Source: JAUIAI01 sp041396685
Lineage (GTDB): Bacteria; Pseudomonadota; Gammaproteobacteria; Burkholderiales; Burkholderiaceae_E
Direction of reading: 5' to 3'
Assembly: GCA_041396685.1 (NCBI GenBank)
Contig: JAWKYD010000014.1
Span: forward strand, 62,001-126,000
Length of the DNA: 64,000 bases
Shown here piece after piece: positions 27,246 through 36,438 of this stretch. Position 1 is the first letter of the stretch. Every line of letters starts with the position of its first letter. The position numbers and the translations under genes are program-made. The notes under the pieces were generated by a model that was not told the DNA's origin, ran no database searches, and saw only the letters and a list, made by a program, of their open reading frames with translations.

Positions 27246-27431
27246 TCAGACCTGATCGTCGCGACGAATCAGCTTCTCGACCTCGACCGCCTGCTGCGGC
27301 GAGATCTCCACCTTGTGCACGCTTCGCGCGTGCTCGGCGGCCTGCGCGAGCACCGCCTGCGGGGTGTCGGCGCGCACGACGCCGTCGCAGTCGAAGCCGA
27401 CATCGCGGCACTTCAGTGTGTATTGACTCAT
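27246..27431 (-). CDS. DUF1059-family small protein
   Basis: Protein of 61 residues beginning MSQYTLKCRDVGFDCDGVVR, with the two cysteines (CRD, DCDG) and the later HARSVHKVEIS helix typical of DUF1059. Function of the family is unknown. ATG 27431 has GGAG seven to ten bases upstream. Its stop lies 133 bases from the end of the convergent anti-sigma gene. It is 72 bases downstream of the OsmC gene on the same strand, so the two may be cotranscribed as stress genes. Confidence 0.8.
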   Translation of the reverse strand: MSQYTLKCRDVGFDCDGVVRADTPQAVLAQAAEHARSVHKVEISPQQAVEVEKLIRRDDQV

Positions 27432-27503
27432 GGTCGTCTCCATCGTCGGTGGGGAAAAGAGGCCGGGCCCATGCGGGGTCCGTGTCCGGTGGTCAGGCGC
27501 GGC

Positions 27504-27950
27504 TCAGACCGCGTCGACGACCTCGAGCGTCAGCGGCGCGGCGCTCGCCAACGTGGTGAACACCGGGCATCGGGTCCGAAAGGCCTGCGCCAGCGCCTCG
27601 CGCTGCGGCGCGTCCAGCCCGCCCAGTGCCAGGTGCACGCGGATGCCCTGCAGGCGCGGATCGACCGGCTCGCCACACACGCCGCGAGGATCGAAGTCGC
27701 CGGCGGCCGTCACCGTGACGGCGGTCAACGGCAGGGCCAGTTCGCGAGCCACGGTCTCGCAGACGAAGGTGCCACAGGCCGCGAGCGCGGCAAGCAGCAA
27801 CTCGACCGGATTCATCGCCTCGTTGGGCCCACCCAGCGGCGGCGGCGAATCACAGACCAGGTGCTGGCCACGGGCGGCGAGCAGGGCGCGGCCGGGCTCG
27901 TTGCTCAGACGGCTCTGAGCGGTGGCGGTGGCAAGTGTGGCTGCGTTCAT
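27504..27950 (-). CDS. OsmC/Ohr-family protein
   Basis: Protein of 148 residues in the OsmC/Ohr superfamily, thiol-dependent peroxidases or related stress proteins. The conserved helix NPVELLLAALAACGTFVCETVA (split here by its two cysteines near residues 59 and 63) and the late segment TRCPVFTTLASAAPLTLEV, carrying a further cysteine, fit the family. ATG 27950 is used. It is followed by the DUF1059 gene and is divergent from the SARP-type regulator; only about 100 bases separate the two starts. Organic hydroperoxide reduction is inferred. A second, distinct OsmC gene is at 45015. Confidence 0.85.
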   Translation of the reverse strand: MNAATLATATAQSRLSNEPGRALLAARGQHLVCDSPPPLGGPNEAMNPVELLLAALAACGTFVCETVARELALPLTAVTVTAAGDFDPRGVCGEPVDPRLQGIRVHLALGGLDAPQREALAQAFRTRCPVFTTLASAAPLTLEVVDAV

Positions 27951-28050
27951 GGCGGACTCTCGTGAGAATCGATCGATGTCGATCAGTCTGGTGATGGACA
28001 GCTTATCGCCGCAGCGTCACCATGTCGTCACCAAGGCCGCGGGCCGATCG

Positions 28051-29697
28051 ATGGGCCGACTCCAACTGCAACTGCTGGGTCCCGGGCAACTGCGCGTGTC
28101 CGGGCGTCGGGTCGCCTGGCGATCTGCCAAGGCGTTGGCACTGCTCACCTATCTGGTGGTCGAGTCGGCGCGCAGCCATGCGCGCACCCGGCTGGCAGGT
28201 CTGCTCTGGCCCGACAGCCCGCCGGCAAGGGCCTCGCACAGTCTGCGCCAGACCCTGCACTGGATGCGCAGCGTCGAGCATGGCGCGCTCGCGCCCTGTC
28301 TGGAGATCACGCGCGATACGGTGCGATTCCTGCCCTCCGCGGATATCGACGCGGATGTGCTGCAAATCCTCGGCGGCCAGGCGCGTTCGAACGCGCCTGG
28401 TGGGGCATCGCAGCCTGGCGCGGAATTGCTGGAGGGCCGCGTCTTCGCGGATCTGCCGGAATTCGAACACTGGCTCGATGTCCGACGCCGTCAACTCGGC
28501 GTCGCGATCGAGGCCTTGCACGCCCCGGCCAGGCCGCCCGCCGCGGCGGCCGAGCTGTCCGATCGCGAGGCCCGGAGCGTCGACGCGCTGCGCACGGCGG
28601 CCAGGCGCGCCGAAGGGGTACAGGGCTTCGCAAACGCGTTGCTGCTCTACGAGCGCGCGCTCGCCGTCGTCGGCGATCGTGACGCTGTGCGGGAGCAGCG
28701 CTTGAACCTGATGCTCGCCCGCGAGAGCATGCTCGACCGGCTCGGCCAGCGGCGCGAGCAGGCGATGGCCGCCGCGCAGTGCCTGGCCCTCGCCGAACGC
28801 CTCGGCGATCCGTCGCTGCTCGCCACCGCCTGGCTGCGGGTGGCGGGCACGCGTGCCCACCGTGGCGACATCAACGGTGCGTTGCAGGCCTGCTCGCAGG
28901 CGCTTACCGGCTTGCGCGGGCTGGGCGACAAGCCGGGCGAGGCAGAGGCGTTGCGCGAGCGTGCCTGGTTGCATTGGCGCGCCGGCGCTCACGCGGCAGC
29001 GCTCGAAGACGCCAGAGAGGCGCTGGCCCTCTGCCGCCGCATCGGCGACACCGGCGGCGAGGGCAGCGCGCTGCACAATCTGGCCGAGATCACGCGTGAC
29101 GCCGGCAGCCCGCTGGCCGCATTGGGCCTGTTCGAGGCCGCACACGATCTGCACTGGTCGACCGGCAATCGGCAGGGCATGGTGCTGGCCCGCTTCGGCA
29201 CCGGGCACGCCTGGCAGATGCTGGGCGATGCCACGCAGGCCGAGCGTCGCTTCCTGCAGGCTCACGAGATCGCGCTGCAAGATGGCGAGCAAACCATGAT
29301 CGCGCGCGCCGAACATGCGCTCGCCATGCTCTACGTCGACACGGGCGAGCTCGAGCGTGCGCACGAGCACCTGCTGCGCGTGATCTCGCGCGACCGGTCG
29401 ATCAACTATGCGCAAGCGCTCGGTCATGATCTGGTCGACCTCGCGCGTCTGCACGTGATGCGTGACGAGCTCATCGAGGCCCGGGCCGCCCTGAGCGAGG
29501 CCGCCGTCTGGTTCGACGGTGTCGAAGACGATGCCTCGGGGGCCTTGGTCGCGGCGATGATCGCGGCCCTGCACGCTGGCCGCCCGGGCGACGTCGTCGC
29601 TGCGACCACGCGTGACTTCGTGCGCACGGCGATGCCGCTGGCCGAGGGCAAGGTCTATTGCATGTTCGAGGCCCGGCGCGCCGTTCACCCGCCCTGA
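28051..29697 (+). CDS. SARP/BTAD-type regulator with TPR repeats
   Basis: Protein of 548 residues from ATG 28051. The N-terminal OmpR-like winged helix (LQLQLLGPGQLRVSGRRVAW, then LARLAGLLWPDSP-type segment and SHSLRQTLHWMR) is that of SARP/BTAD activators. The rest, from about residue 175, is a string of TPR-like helical pairs (for example EAEALRERAWLHWRAGAHAA and GEGSALHNLAEITRDAG) with no catalytic motif. The frame is open back to 27922, but those starts overlap the divergent OsmC gene's 5' region; 28051 gives the usual SARP beginning although its ribosome site is poor. It probably activates nearby or distant metabolic genes. Confidence 0.82.
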   Translation: MGRLQLQLLGPGQLRVSGRRVAWRSAKALALLTYLVVESARSHARTRLAGLLWPDSPPARASHSLRQTLHWMRSVEHGALAPCLEITRDTVRFLPSADIDADVLQILGGQARSNAPGGASQPGAELLEGRVFADLPEFEHWLDVRRRQLGVAIEALHAPARPPAAAAELSDREARSVDALRTAARRAEGVQGFANALLLYERALAVVGDRDAVREQRLNLMLARESMLDRLGQRREQAMAAAQCLALAERLGDPSLLATAWLRVAGTRAHRGDINGALQACSQALTGLRGLGDKPGEAEALRERAWLHWRAGAHAAALEDAREALALCRRIGDTGGEGSALHNLAEITRDAGSPLAALGLFEAAHDLHWSTGNRQGMVLARFGTGHAWQMLGDATQAERRFLQAHEIALQDGEQTMIARAEHALAMLYVDTGELERAHEHLLRVISRDRSINYAQALGHDLVDLARLHVMRDELIEARAALSEAAVWFDGVEDDASGALVAAMIAALHAGRPGDVVAATTRDFVRTAMPLAEGKVYCMFEARRAVHPP

Positions 29698-29839
29698 GAC
29701 ATCGGGCGCCGTACGGAACCCGCGCGACCTCGGCGTCGCGGCCCGGTTCATCGGCCTCGGCTACGATCGGCCACGCGCCACCATCGTGTGCGTCCGACCC
29801 GTCGCCGGCCTGCGTCGGCCCAACGCGAGCAGCACCGCC

Positions 29840-30472
29840 ATGTACTTCGATCCCGACACGCTCCCGAGCACGGAGACCTACAAGCTGGTCACGGCCACCG
29901 TCGTGCCGAGGCCGGTCGCCTGGCTGGTCACCCGCGACGCGGCCGGCCGGCCCAACGCGGCGCCGTTCTCGTTCTTCAATGCCTTCTCGGGTTCGCCGCC
30001 GGTGCTTGCCATCGGCATCACGCCGCACCCCGGGCGCGACAAGGACTCGTTCACCAACATCGCCGCGCATGGTGAGTTCGTGGTCAATCTGGTGCCGTAT
30101 GCGCTGGCCGGCGCGATGGTGACCACCGCGACCGATTTTCCGGCCGGGCAGAACGAGCTGGAGATCGCAGGCCTGGACACGGTCGCCTGCGAGAAGATCG
30201 ATGTGCCGCGCATCGCCGCCAGCCCCGTGGCCTATGAATGCCGCCTGCAGCAGATCGTGGACATCAACTCGCCGTACCGGATGATTCTCGGTCGCGTGGT
30301 GGCGATCCACGTCGACGACGCCGCGGTGATCGACCGCGATCGCTGCTACATCGACACGATGAAGCTGAACCTGATCGGGCGCATGCGCAGCCCCGGTGGC
30401 TACGTTCGCACCACCGACGTGTTCGAGATGCCGATGCGCACGCACGCCCAGTGGTTGGATGATCAGGGCTGA
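29840..30472 (+). CDS. Flavin reductase-like (FMN-binding split barrel) protein
   Basis: Protein of 210 residues in the flavin reductase family that supplies reduced flavin to two-component oxygenases or binds FMN. Diagnostic parts are VVPRPVAWLVTRD, NAAPFSFFNAFSGSPP (FMN binding), GEFVVNLV and SPVAYECRLQQIV. The ATG at 29840 starts MYFDPD, the same beginning as a paralogue at 35649 that can be aligned without gaps over all 210 residues. It lies 142 bases after the SARP gene and is convergent with the arylsulfatase gene. Which oxygenase it serves cannot be told. Confidence 0.88.
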   Translation: MYFDPDTLPSTETYKLVTATVVPRPVAWLVTRDAAGRPNAAPFSFFNAFSGSPPVLAIGITPHPGRDKDSFTNIAAHGEFVVNLVPYALAGAMVTTATDFPAGQNELEIAGLDTVACEKIDVPRIAASPVAYECRLQQIVDINSPYRMILGRVVAIHVDDAAVIDRDRCYIDTMKLNLIGRMRSPGGYVRTTDVFEMPMRTHAQWLDDQG

Positions 30473-30567
30473 ACGGCAGCCTGCGTGACGGTGGCGGGCG
30501 CGTCGCAAGCACGCAGCCCGGCAGGCGACCACGGAGGCCGGCGCCTCATGCGCGGGCGACCGGTCCG

Positions 30568-32883
30568 CTACTGGCGCGCCATCTCCGCGCGGCCCAGGGC
30601 ATCGCCATCGAGGGGATCCTGCGTGCCGGCCTCGAAGGTCACCTTGCGCAGTTCGCCCTCGAATGTGAACGGCGCCGCGTAGTCGTCGACGGGACTGCCG
30701 CGATCCCGCCCGATGTCGAGACCCGACCACGAGATGAGCGTGGCGAATCCCAATGAAGTCTCGACCTGCCCGCAGGGTTCACCGTCGATGGTCAGCATGA
30801 ATACGGCGCGGCCCACCGGCCGCGCGGCGCCGCGTACCGGTGGCTCGCCGGGCGGCGCTCGCCGAACCACGACGGCCAGCAGATGGTCGCCGGGGCTCAC
30901 CGCGCGATCCGAGATGACACGCACGCGTTCGCCGCCCACGTTGAGCACATGATGCAGCCTGCCATCGCGCAGGTATAGCGCATAACCCGAGGTGGCATCG
31001 CCATGCGCGATCAGCACCCCGTTCTCGTGGCCGCTGGCAAGGCATACATCGGCCTCCAGCCGGTAGCTGCGATGGCGCACGTCGGGTGCGACATCGGTCG
31101 GCACGTGGCCGACGCCGGCATGGAACACCACGCGCGTACGCCCGCCGTGGAAGCGCGCGGCATTCTCGGCGAAGCGCGGTCCGAAACGGTCATCGAGCGG
31201 CAGCACCTGATTGGTCTCGGCCTCGCGCCACCACTGCGCGATCATCGCGGCGAGACGTTCGGGCTCGCGCCTGGCCAGATCGCGGTTCTCGGAGAAATCG
31301 CCGTCCAGGTGATAGAGCTCCCAGCGATCGTCGTCGAACGCGCTGCCCGGCGCATGATAGGCGACAGCCTTCCAGCCGTCGTGCCAGAGGCCGCGGTGGC
31401 CGAACATCTCGAAGTACTGCGCGCGCAGCCGGCGCCATCCGCTGCCCAGCAGCATCGCGGCGAAGCTCTCGCCGGTGAGCGGCTGGCACTGCTGTGCGCC
31501 GAGCTGGCTCGGCGCGGATACGCCGATCAGCTCCAGCACGGTGGGCACCAGATCGCTGACGTGGCAGAAGGGCGCGCGAACCGCGCCGCCATCCTTGATG
31601 CGCGCCGGCCAGGACACCACCAACGGGTCGCGAATGCCGCCGCCGTGAGTGTTCTGCTTGTAGCGCTTGAGCGGCGTGTTGGCGGCCATCGCCCAGCCCA
31701 GCGGAAAGTTCGAGTGCGTGTCGGGCCCGCCGATGTCGTCGATGCGCGCGAGCTTCTCGGTCATCGGCTCCGGCCGCTGGTTGAATGGGCCCAGCGCATT
31801 GACGAAACCGGAGCGGCCGCCCTCCTGGCTGGCGCCGTTGTCCGACAAGACGATGACCAAGGTGTTCTCGCGCTGGCCCGAGCGCTCGAGGAAGTCGATC
31901 AGCCGCGCGAGCTGCTGGTCGGCGTGCTCCAACATCGCCGCATAAGCGGATTGCAGGCGCGTGTAGACGCGGCGCTCGTCCTCGCGGGTGTCTTGCCAGG
32001 CCGGCACGTGGTCGTTGCGTGGCGGCAGCTCCGTGTCGGGTGGCACGATACCCATCGTTTTCATGCGGGCCAGGCGGGTCTCGCGTTCGTGGTCCCAGCC
32101 GCTGGCGAACACCGGGTCGTAGGCGCGAATCATCTCGGCCGGCGCCTGGTGCGGGGCGTGACAGGCGCCGAGCGCGACCCAGGTCAGCCATGGCAGCTCG
32201 GGCCGGTCGGCCTGGTGGTCGGCCAGCATGCGGATGGCTTCGTCGATCAGGTCGGCACTCAGGTGATAGCCGGTTTCATAGGTGCCGGGCGGATCCACAT
32301 GGGTGTTGTCGCGCACCAGCTCGGGCGCGTACTGATCGGTCTCGGCATCGAGAAAGCCGTAGTAGCGATCGAAGCCTCGGCCGAGCGGCCAGCCGTCGAA
32401 CGGCCCGGTCGGCCCGCTCTCTGTGAGCGGCGTCACGTGCCACTTGCCGATCATGTAGTTGCGATAGCCATGCGGGCGCAGCATCTCGGCCAGCGTCGCG
32501 CTGTCGCGCGAGATCTTGCCGCGATAGCCGGGGTAGCCACTGTCGAAGTTGGCCAGGCAACCCACGCCCACGGCGTGATGATTGCGCCCGGTGAGCATCG
32601 CCGCGCGGGTGGTCGAGCACATCGCCGTGGTGTGAAAGCCGCTCAGGCGCAGGCCCGCGGCTGCGAGCGCATCGATGGTCGGCGTGCGAATCGGCGAGCC
32701 GTAGCAGCCGAAGTCCGAGAAGCCGACGTCGTCGAACAGCACGATCAACACATTGGGCGCATGCGGTGGCGGGGTGACGGGCTCCGGCCACGCCGGCACC
32801 GACTCGGCGATCGTGCGGCCGATAACCGGTGTCGGGCGGTGGTCGTCTTTCGAGGGGGCGCCCTGCGCTGCTTCGGTGCTCAT
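30568..32883 (-). CDS. Arylsulfatase-like sulfatase
   Basis: Large sulfatase of 771 residues, the length of the long bacterial arylsulfatase group. The N-terminal metal site is FDDVGFSDFG near residue 50. The modified-cysteine region reads CSTTRAAMLTGRNHH (Cys89 to His103): the usual C-x-P-x-R has Thr instead of Pro at position 91. Other parts are MIGKWHVTPL, VIVLSDNGAS and HTHGG-type NTHGGGIRDPLVVSWPA. The C-terminal ~200 residues form an extra beta-rich domain. No signal peptide. ATG 32883 follows the binding-fold gene by 14 bases, so it ends a three-gene operon (hydratase, binding-fold protein, sulfatase). It would release sulfate from an organic ester; whether formylglycine forms without the proline is not certain. 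Confidence 0.88.
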   Translation of the reverse strand: MSTEAAQGAPSKDDHRPTPVIGRTIAESVPAWPEPVTPPPHAPNVLIVLFDDVGFSDFGCYGSPIRTPTIDALAAAGLRLSGFHTTAMCSTTRAAMLTGRNHHAVGVGCLANFDSGYPGYRGKISRDSATLAEMLRPHGYRNYMIGKWHVTPLTESGPTGPFDGWPLGRGFDRYYGFLDAETDQYAPELVRDNTHVDPPGTYETGYHLSADLIDEAIRMLADHQADRPELPWLTWVALGACHAPHQAPAEMIRAYDPVFASGWDHERETRLARMKTMGIVPPDTELPPRNDHVPAWQDTREDERRVYTRLQSAYAAMLEHADQQLARLIDFLERSGQRENTLVIVLSDNGASQEGGRSGFVNALGPFNQRPEPMTEKLARIDDIGGPDTHSNFPLGWAMAANTPLKRYKQNTHGGGIRDPLVVSWPARIKDGGAVRAPFCHVSDLVPTVLELIGVSAPSQLGAQQCQPLTGESFAAMLLGSGWRRLRAQYFEMFGHRGLWHDGWKAVAYHAPGSAFDDDRWELYHLDGDFSENRDLARREPERLAAMIAQWWREAETNQVLPLDDRFGPRFAENAARFHGGRTRVVFHAGVGHVPTDVAPDVRHRSYRLEADVCLASGHENGVLIAHGDATSGYALYLRDGRLHHVLNVGGERVRVISDRAVSPGDHLLAVVVRRAPPGEPPVRGAARPVGRAVFMLTIDGEPCGQVETSLGFATLISWSGLDIGRDRGSPVDDYAAPFTFEGELRKVTFEAGTQDPLDGDALGRAEMARQ

Positions 32884-32897
32884 CGACTCGTTTCCGC

Positions 32898-33587
32898 TCA
32901 GACGGCTTCCATGCCGTGCCGCTGTTTGATGTCGTCGGCGTCGGTCGCGGCCAGGAACGCCAGCAGTGTACGAGCCCGATCGGCATTGCGGGTCGCCGAT
33001 GAGACCGCAGCCGTGAAAACCGTGACCGTCTGTACCTCGGGTGGCAAGGGGCCGAGCACGTCGATGCCCTCGGTGCTGAGCAACTCGCTCAGCTGCTGGA
33101 AGCCGAGTTCGACCTCGCCCTTGGCCACCAGCGACGCCACCGGTACGCCGGGTTTGGCCTGCACCGTGCGGCTGGCGACCTGCTCGGCCAACCCCCAGCG
33201 CTCGAACAGAGACTGCAGATGCGCGCCGCTGGGCCCGGTCGAATAGCCGATGGAGCGCGCGGCCGCTACGGCCGCGCGCAATGCCGCCTCGGAGGAGACA
33301 TCGGGGTGCTGCGTGCCGGCACGCACCGCGATGGCAACACCCGATTGCGCGATTCCGGTGCGTGTGTCGGCTCTGAGCAGATTCTCGCCGATGAGTTTGT
33401 CGATGCTGTTGGCGGCCAGCACGACGATGTCGAACACTTCGCCTTCGCGCACCCGGCGCGCCGCGTCGACGCCGCCGACCGATTCGATCTTCACCGCCAG
33501 GCCGGTTGCGTCGCTGAAGCGCCCGGCCAACTCGGAAAGCACGAGGCGGGTGGCCATCGACGAGATGACGCTGATGGGTTCGGACAT
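32898..33587 (-). CDS. ModA-like periplasmic-binding-fold protein without signal peptide
   Basis: Protein of 229 residues with the fold of molybdate/sulfate-type solute-binding proteins: SVISSMATRLVLSELAGRF at the N-terminus, VFDIVVLAANSIDKLI, IAQSGVAIAVRAGT, STGPSGAHLQSLFERWG and VELGFQQLSELL. The start at 33587, with GGAG about ten bases upstream, opens straight into the first strand; there is no leader, and no ABC permease or ATPase gene is nearby. A cytoplasmic binding or enzymatic role is therefore more likely than transport. It lies between a 2-keto-4-pentenoate hydratase-type gene and an arylsulfatase gene in one operon, so a link to aromatic ring-fission products is inferred. Confidence 0.8.
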   Translation of the reverse strand: MSEPISVISSMATRLVLSELAGRFSDATGLAVKIESVGGVDAARRVREGEVFDIVVLAANSIDKLIGENLLRADTRTGIAQSGVAIAVRAGTQHPDVSSEAALRAAVAAARSIGYSTGPSGAHLQSLFERWGLAEQVASRTVQAKPGVPVASLVAKGEVELGFQQLSELLSTEGIDVLGPLPPEVQTVTVFTAAVSSATRNADRARTLLAFLAATDADDIKQRHGMEAV

Positions 33588-33627
33588 GATGGAAGACTCC
33601 TGGAGTTCTTGTTCGATGTCCCCGAGC

Positions 33628-34431
33628 TCAGCGATGATGCCCGAAACGCGCGCTGATGCGGCCGAGGACACCATAGTCGCCGCGGACTTCGTCGCCCGGC
33701 ATGATGGCCATCGGTGCCAGACAGGTGCCGGTCGACACGATCTGGCCCGCGCTCAGCGCCACGCCGATCGACGACAACTCGTTGACCAACCAGGTCAGCG
33801 CCGCGCGTGGGTCGCCGTGCACGTTGGCGCCGATGCCCTCGCGTTCGAGTGCGACCCGATCGTTGCGAACGACGGTGCCGTCCACCCGGTGCGCGCGCAG
33901 ATCGATGCGCCGCCAGTCATCGGCAGCCGGCGCGCCGAACACGAAGCTGCCGGCACAGGCACTGTCCGCGATCAGCTGTGCCTCGCCGGCATGGACGAAG
34001 TCATCGAAACGCGATGACGGAAACTCGATCGACGGGCGCAGCTCAGCCACCGCATCGAGCACCTCGTCGACGTGATAAGACCGCGCGCGCGGCGCGAGCG
34101 GTCGGGCCATCACGAACGCGAATTCGAGTTCGGCGACGAGCATGCGATTGCCGAGCGCGGGCACCGTCGCGTCGTCCGCGTATGCATAGGGCGCGAGGAT
34201 GCGTCCGGCCAGAGGGGACGACACGCCGATGTGCTCACGGCCGGCCGCGCTGGTGGCCGCGATCTTCCAGCCGCGCACGGCCACGTCGCCGGCCAACTTT
34301 GGCAGCCAGGCCTGGATCGCGTATCCGTCTGCGCGGCTGGCTGGCCGAAGCGCATCAGGAAGGGCGTCGAGGGGCTCGCCGCTGTCCATATGCTGCCAGA
34401 TGATCCGGGCAGCCTTCTCGGTGGGGGTCAT
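33628..34431 (-). CDS. 2-keto-4-pentenoate hydratase-family enzyme
   Basis: Protein of 267 residues of the MhpD/HpcG type, which hydrates 2-hydroxypenta-2,4-dienoate-like products of meta-cleavage to 4-hydroxy-2-oxo acids, or the related decarboxylase subfamily. Family elements are the N-terminal AARIIWQHMDSGEPLD, GWKIAATSAAGREHIGV near residue 55, the metal-binding LVAELEFAFVMARPL near residue 90 (Glu pair), and TGTCLAPMAIMPGDEVRGDYG near the C-terminus. ATG 34431 has only a weak ribosome site (GAGAAACG). It is the first gene of the operon with the binding-fold protein (40-base gap) and sulfatase. No meta-cleavage dioxygenase is in the window. Confidence 0.85.
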   Translation of the reverse strand: MTPTEKAARIIWQHMDSGEPLDALPDALRPASRADGYAIQAWLPKLAGDVAVRGWKIAATSAAGREHIGVSSPLAGRILAPYAYADDATVPALGNRMLVAELEFAFVMARPLAPRARSYHVDEVLDAVAELRPSIEFPSSRFDDFVHAGEAQLIADSACAGSFVFGAPAADDWRRIDLRAHRVDGTVVRNDRVALEREGIGANVHGDPRAALTWLVNELSSIGVALSAGQIVSTGTCLAPMAIMPGDEVRGDYGVLGRISARFGHHR

Positions 34432-34711
34432 CGTTTCTCGATCGTGCCGTGCGCTGGCCGGCGAAATGGCAGGCGCCGGGCTTGGGAGGCGCCTATATGG
34501 GCGTCTCCCCTGGGGCGACAAGTATGCACAAAGACGGCAATCGCGCGCGGGCACTCGCCGCCCACGTCCGGCCGGTGCCGGTGCCGTGGCCGGGCGCCGG
34601 AGTCGGTAGTCCGCTCCGACACCATGCAACGCCGTCGGGCGTTGGCGGCCCTTGCTAACATCGACGCAAACGGCCGGGCGTCCCCCGGATTCTCCGATCT
34701 CGACCAGGACT

Positions 34712-35563
34712 ATGCCGATGACTCTCGAACGGATAGCCGCCAATCGCTGCTTCGGCGGCACCCAGTTCGTGTATTCACACGCCTCCCGAGAGACCGGGTC
34801 GGCGATGCGCTTCGGTGCCTACCTGCCGCCGCAGGCCGAACAGGGGCCGGTGCCCGTGCTGTACTGGCTCTCGGGCCTGACCTGCACCGAGGAGAACTTC
34901 ATCGTCAAGGCCGGCGCGCAACGCGTGGCAGCAGAGCTCGGCCTGGCGATCATCGCGCCGGACACCAGCCCGCGAGGCCTCGGGCTCCCCGGCGAGGACG
35001 ACAGCTACGACTTCGGCACCGGCGCGGGTTTCTATCTCGATGCCACGCTCGAGCCGTGGGCGCGTGCTTATCGCATGTACTCATATGTCAGCCGGGAGCT
35101 GCCCGATCTGGTCGAGGCGACGCTGCCGGTCGACGGCAGCCGCAGCGCCATCTTCGGTCACTCGATGGGCGGGCATGGCGCACTGACGATCGCACTGAAG
35201 AATCCCGGTCGCTTCCGTTCGGTGTCGGCTTTCTCGCCGATCGTGGCGCCATCGCGGGTGCCCTGGGGCCAGAAGGCGCTCGCCGGTTATCTCGGTGACG
35301 ATCGCGCGCATTGGCGCGAATACGATTCCTGCGAGCTGGTACGCTCACGCGGCTGGGCCGGTCCGGCCCTGTTGATCGAACAGGGTGACGCCGACCCTTT
35401 TCTGAACGAGCACCTGCGGCCCGGCCTGCTTGCCGATGCCTGTGCCGACGCCGCCGTACCCCCGCGCCTGAACATGCGCGAAGGCTACGATCACAGCTAT
35501 TTTTTCATCGCCACCTTCATCGGCGATCATTTGCGCTATCACGCGGGCAATCTCGATGCCTGA
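34712..35563 (+). CDS. fghA: S-formylglutathione hydrolase
   Basis: Esterase-D-type alpha/beta hydrolase of 283 residues that splits S-formylglutathione to formate and glutathione, the step after FrmA. Diagnostic sequence includes YWLSGLTCTEENFI near residue 52, APDTSPRGLG near 89, nucleophile Ser in FGHSMGGHGAL near residue 150, and the late histidine in YDHSYFF. The N-terminal ATG at 34712 has AGGA about five bases upstream; a second ATG two codons on is possible. Unlike in many proteobacteria it is not adjacent to frmA, which is some 14 kb away at 19957. The 85-base gap to the next flavin reductase gene may permit cotranscription. Confidence 0.95.
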   Translation: MPMTLERIAANRCFGGTQFVYSHASRETGSAMRFGAYLPPQAEQGPVPVLYWLSGLTCTEENFIVKAGAQRVAAELGLAIIAPDTSPRGLGLPGEDDSYDFGTGAGFYLDATLEPWARAYRMYSYVSRELPDLVEATLPVDGSRSAIFGHSMGGHGALTIALKNPGRFRSVSAFSPIVAPSRVPWGQKALAGYLGDDRAHWREYDSCELVRSRGWAGPALLIEQGDADPFLNEHLRPGLLADACADAAVPPRLNMREGYDHSYFFIATFIGDHLRYHAGNLDA

Positions 35564-35648
35564 TCACGGCCGGCCGGCGGCGTCAGCCCTTGCAGCGCTC
35601 GCCATCGCCCGGCTTTCACCCGTTCCCGACCATTTCTGATTCCAGGCC

Positions 35649-36281
35649 ATGTACTTCGATCCCGATCGCCTCGCAACCACCGACTGCTACAAGCTGATCA
35701 CGGCCTCGGTCGTGCCGCGCCCCATCGCATGGGTCGTCTCACGCAACCCCGAAGGCGTGCTCAACGCGGCTCCGTTCTCTTTCTTCAATGCATTCTCGGG
35801 GTCGCCACCGATGATCGCGATCGGTATCGCGCCGCATCCCGATCGCGAGAAGGATTCCTACGCGAACATCCAGGCGCAGGGCGAGTTCGTGGTCAACCTG
35901 GTGCCCTTCGCACTGGCCGAGGCCATGAACACGACGGCCGTCGATTTTCCGGCCGGCCACGACGAGCTCGCCGCGGCCGGTCTCGAGACCGTGCCCTGCG
36001 AGAAGATCGGCACCCCGCGCATCGCCGGCAGCCCGGTGGCCTTCGAGTGCCGCCTGCAACAGATCGTCGACATCAACGCGCCGAATCGGCTCGTAGTCGG
36101 CCGCGTGGTGGCGATCCACATCGATGATGCCGCGGTCCTCGACGCCGAACGCTGCTACATCGACAGCACGAGGCTCGATCTGATCGCGCGCACGCGCAGC
36201 CCCGGCGGCTATGTGCGCACCACCGACGCCTTCGAGATGCCGATGCGCAAGTATGCGCAGTGGCAGGCCGAGCAGGGTTGA
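35649..36281 (+). CDS. Flavin reductase-like (FMN-binding split barrel) protein, paralogue
   Basis: Protein of 210 residues with the same organisation as the gene at 29840: MYFDPD start, VVPRPIAWVVSRN, NAAPFSFFNAFSGSPP, GEFVVNLV, SPVAFECRLQQIVDIN and RSPGGYVRTTDAFEMPMR near the C-terminus. The two can be aligned end to end without gaps and are roughly two-thirds identical by eye. They flank the hydratase / binding-fold / arylsulfatase operon, both on the plus strand. The ATG at 35649 follows AGG closely. It probably supplies reduced flavin or binds FMN; the partner enzyme is not identified. A duplication within this locus is the simplest origin. Confidence 0.88.
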   Translation: MYFDPDRLATTDCYKLITASVVPRPIAWVVSRNPEGVLNAAPFSFFNAFSGSPPMIAIGIAPHPDREKDSYANIQAQGEFVVNLVPFALAEAMNTTAVDFPAGHDELAAAGLETVPCEKIGTPRIAGSPVAFECRLQQIVDINAPNRLVVGRVVAIHIDDAAVLDAERCYIDSTRLDLIARTRSPGGYVRTTDAFEMPMRKYAQWQAEQG

Positions 36282-36438
36282 AAGTCGCTGTCGGGCCGCG
36301 CACCCGGCGCTGACCAGACCCCGACCCGTCAGCTCGCCAGCAGGCGCAGCAGCGATGGTTCCAACGTGGCGGCGGCGAACATGGCAGGGCGGCATGCCGA
36401 GGCCATGACCTCGGTCGATGGCCGGCGCGGCACGGTGG

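Noticed and set aside
31003..33246. A 747-codon open frame on the plus strand
   Set aside because: It is antisense to the arylsulfatase and ModA-like genes and is a high-GC shadow with no recognisable domain.
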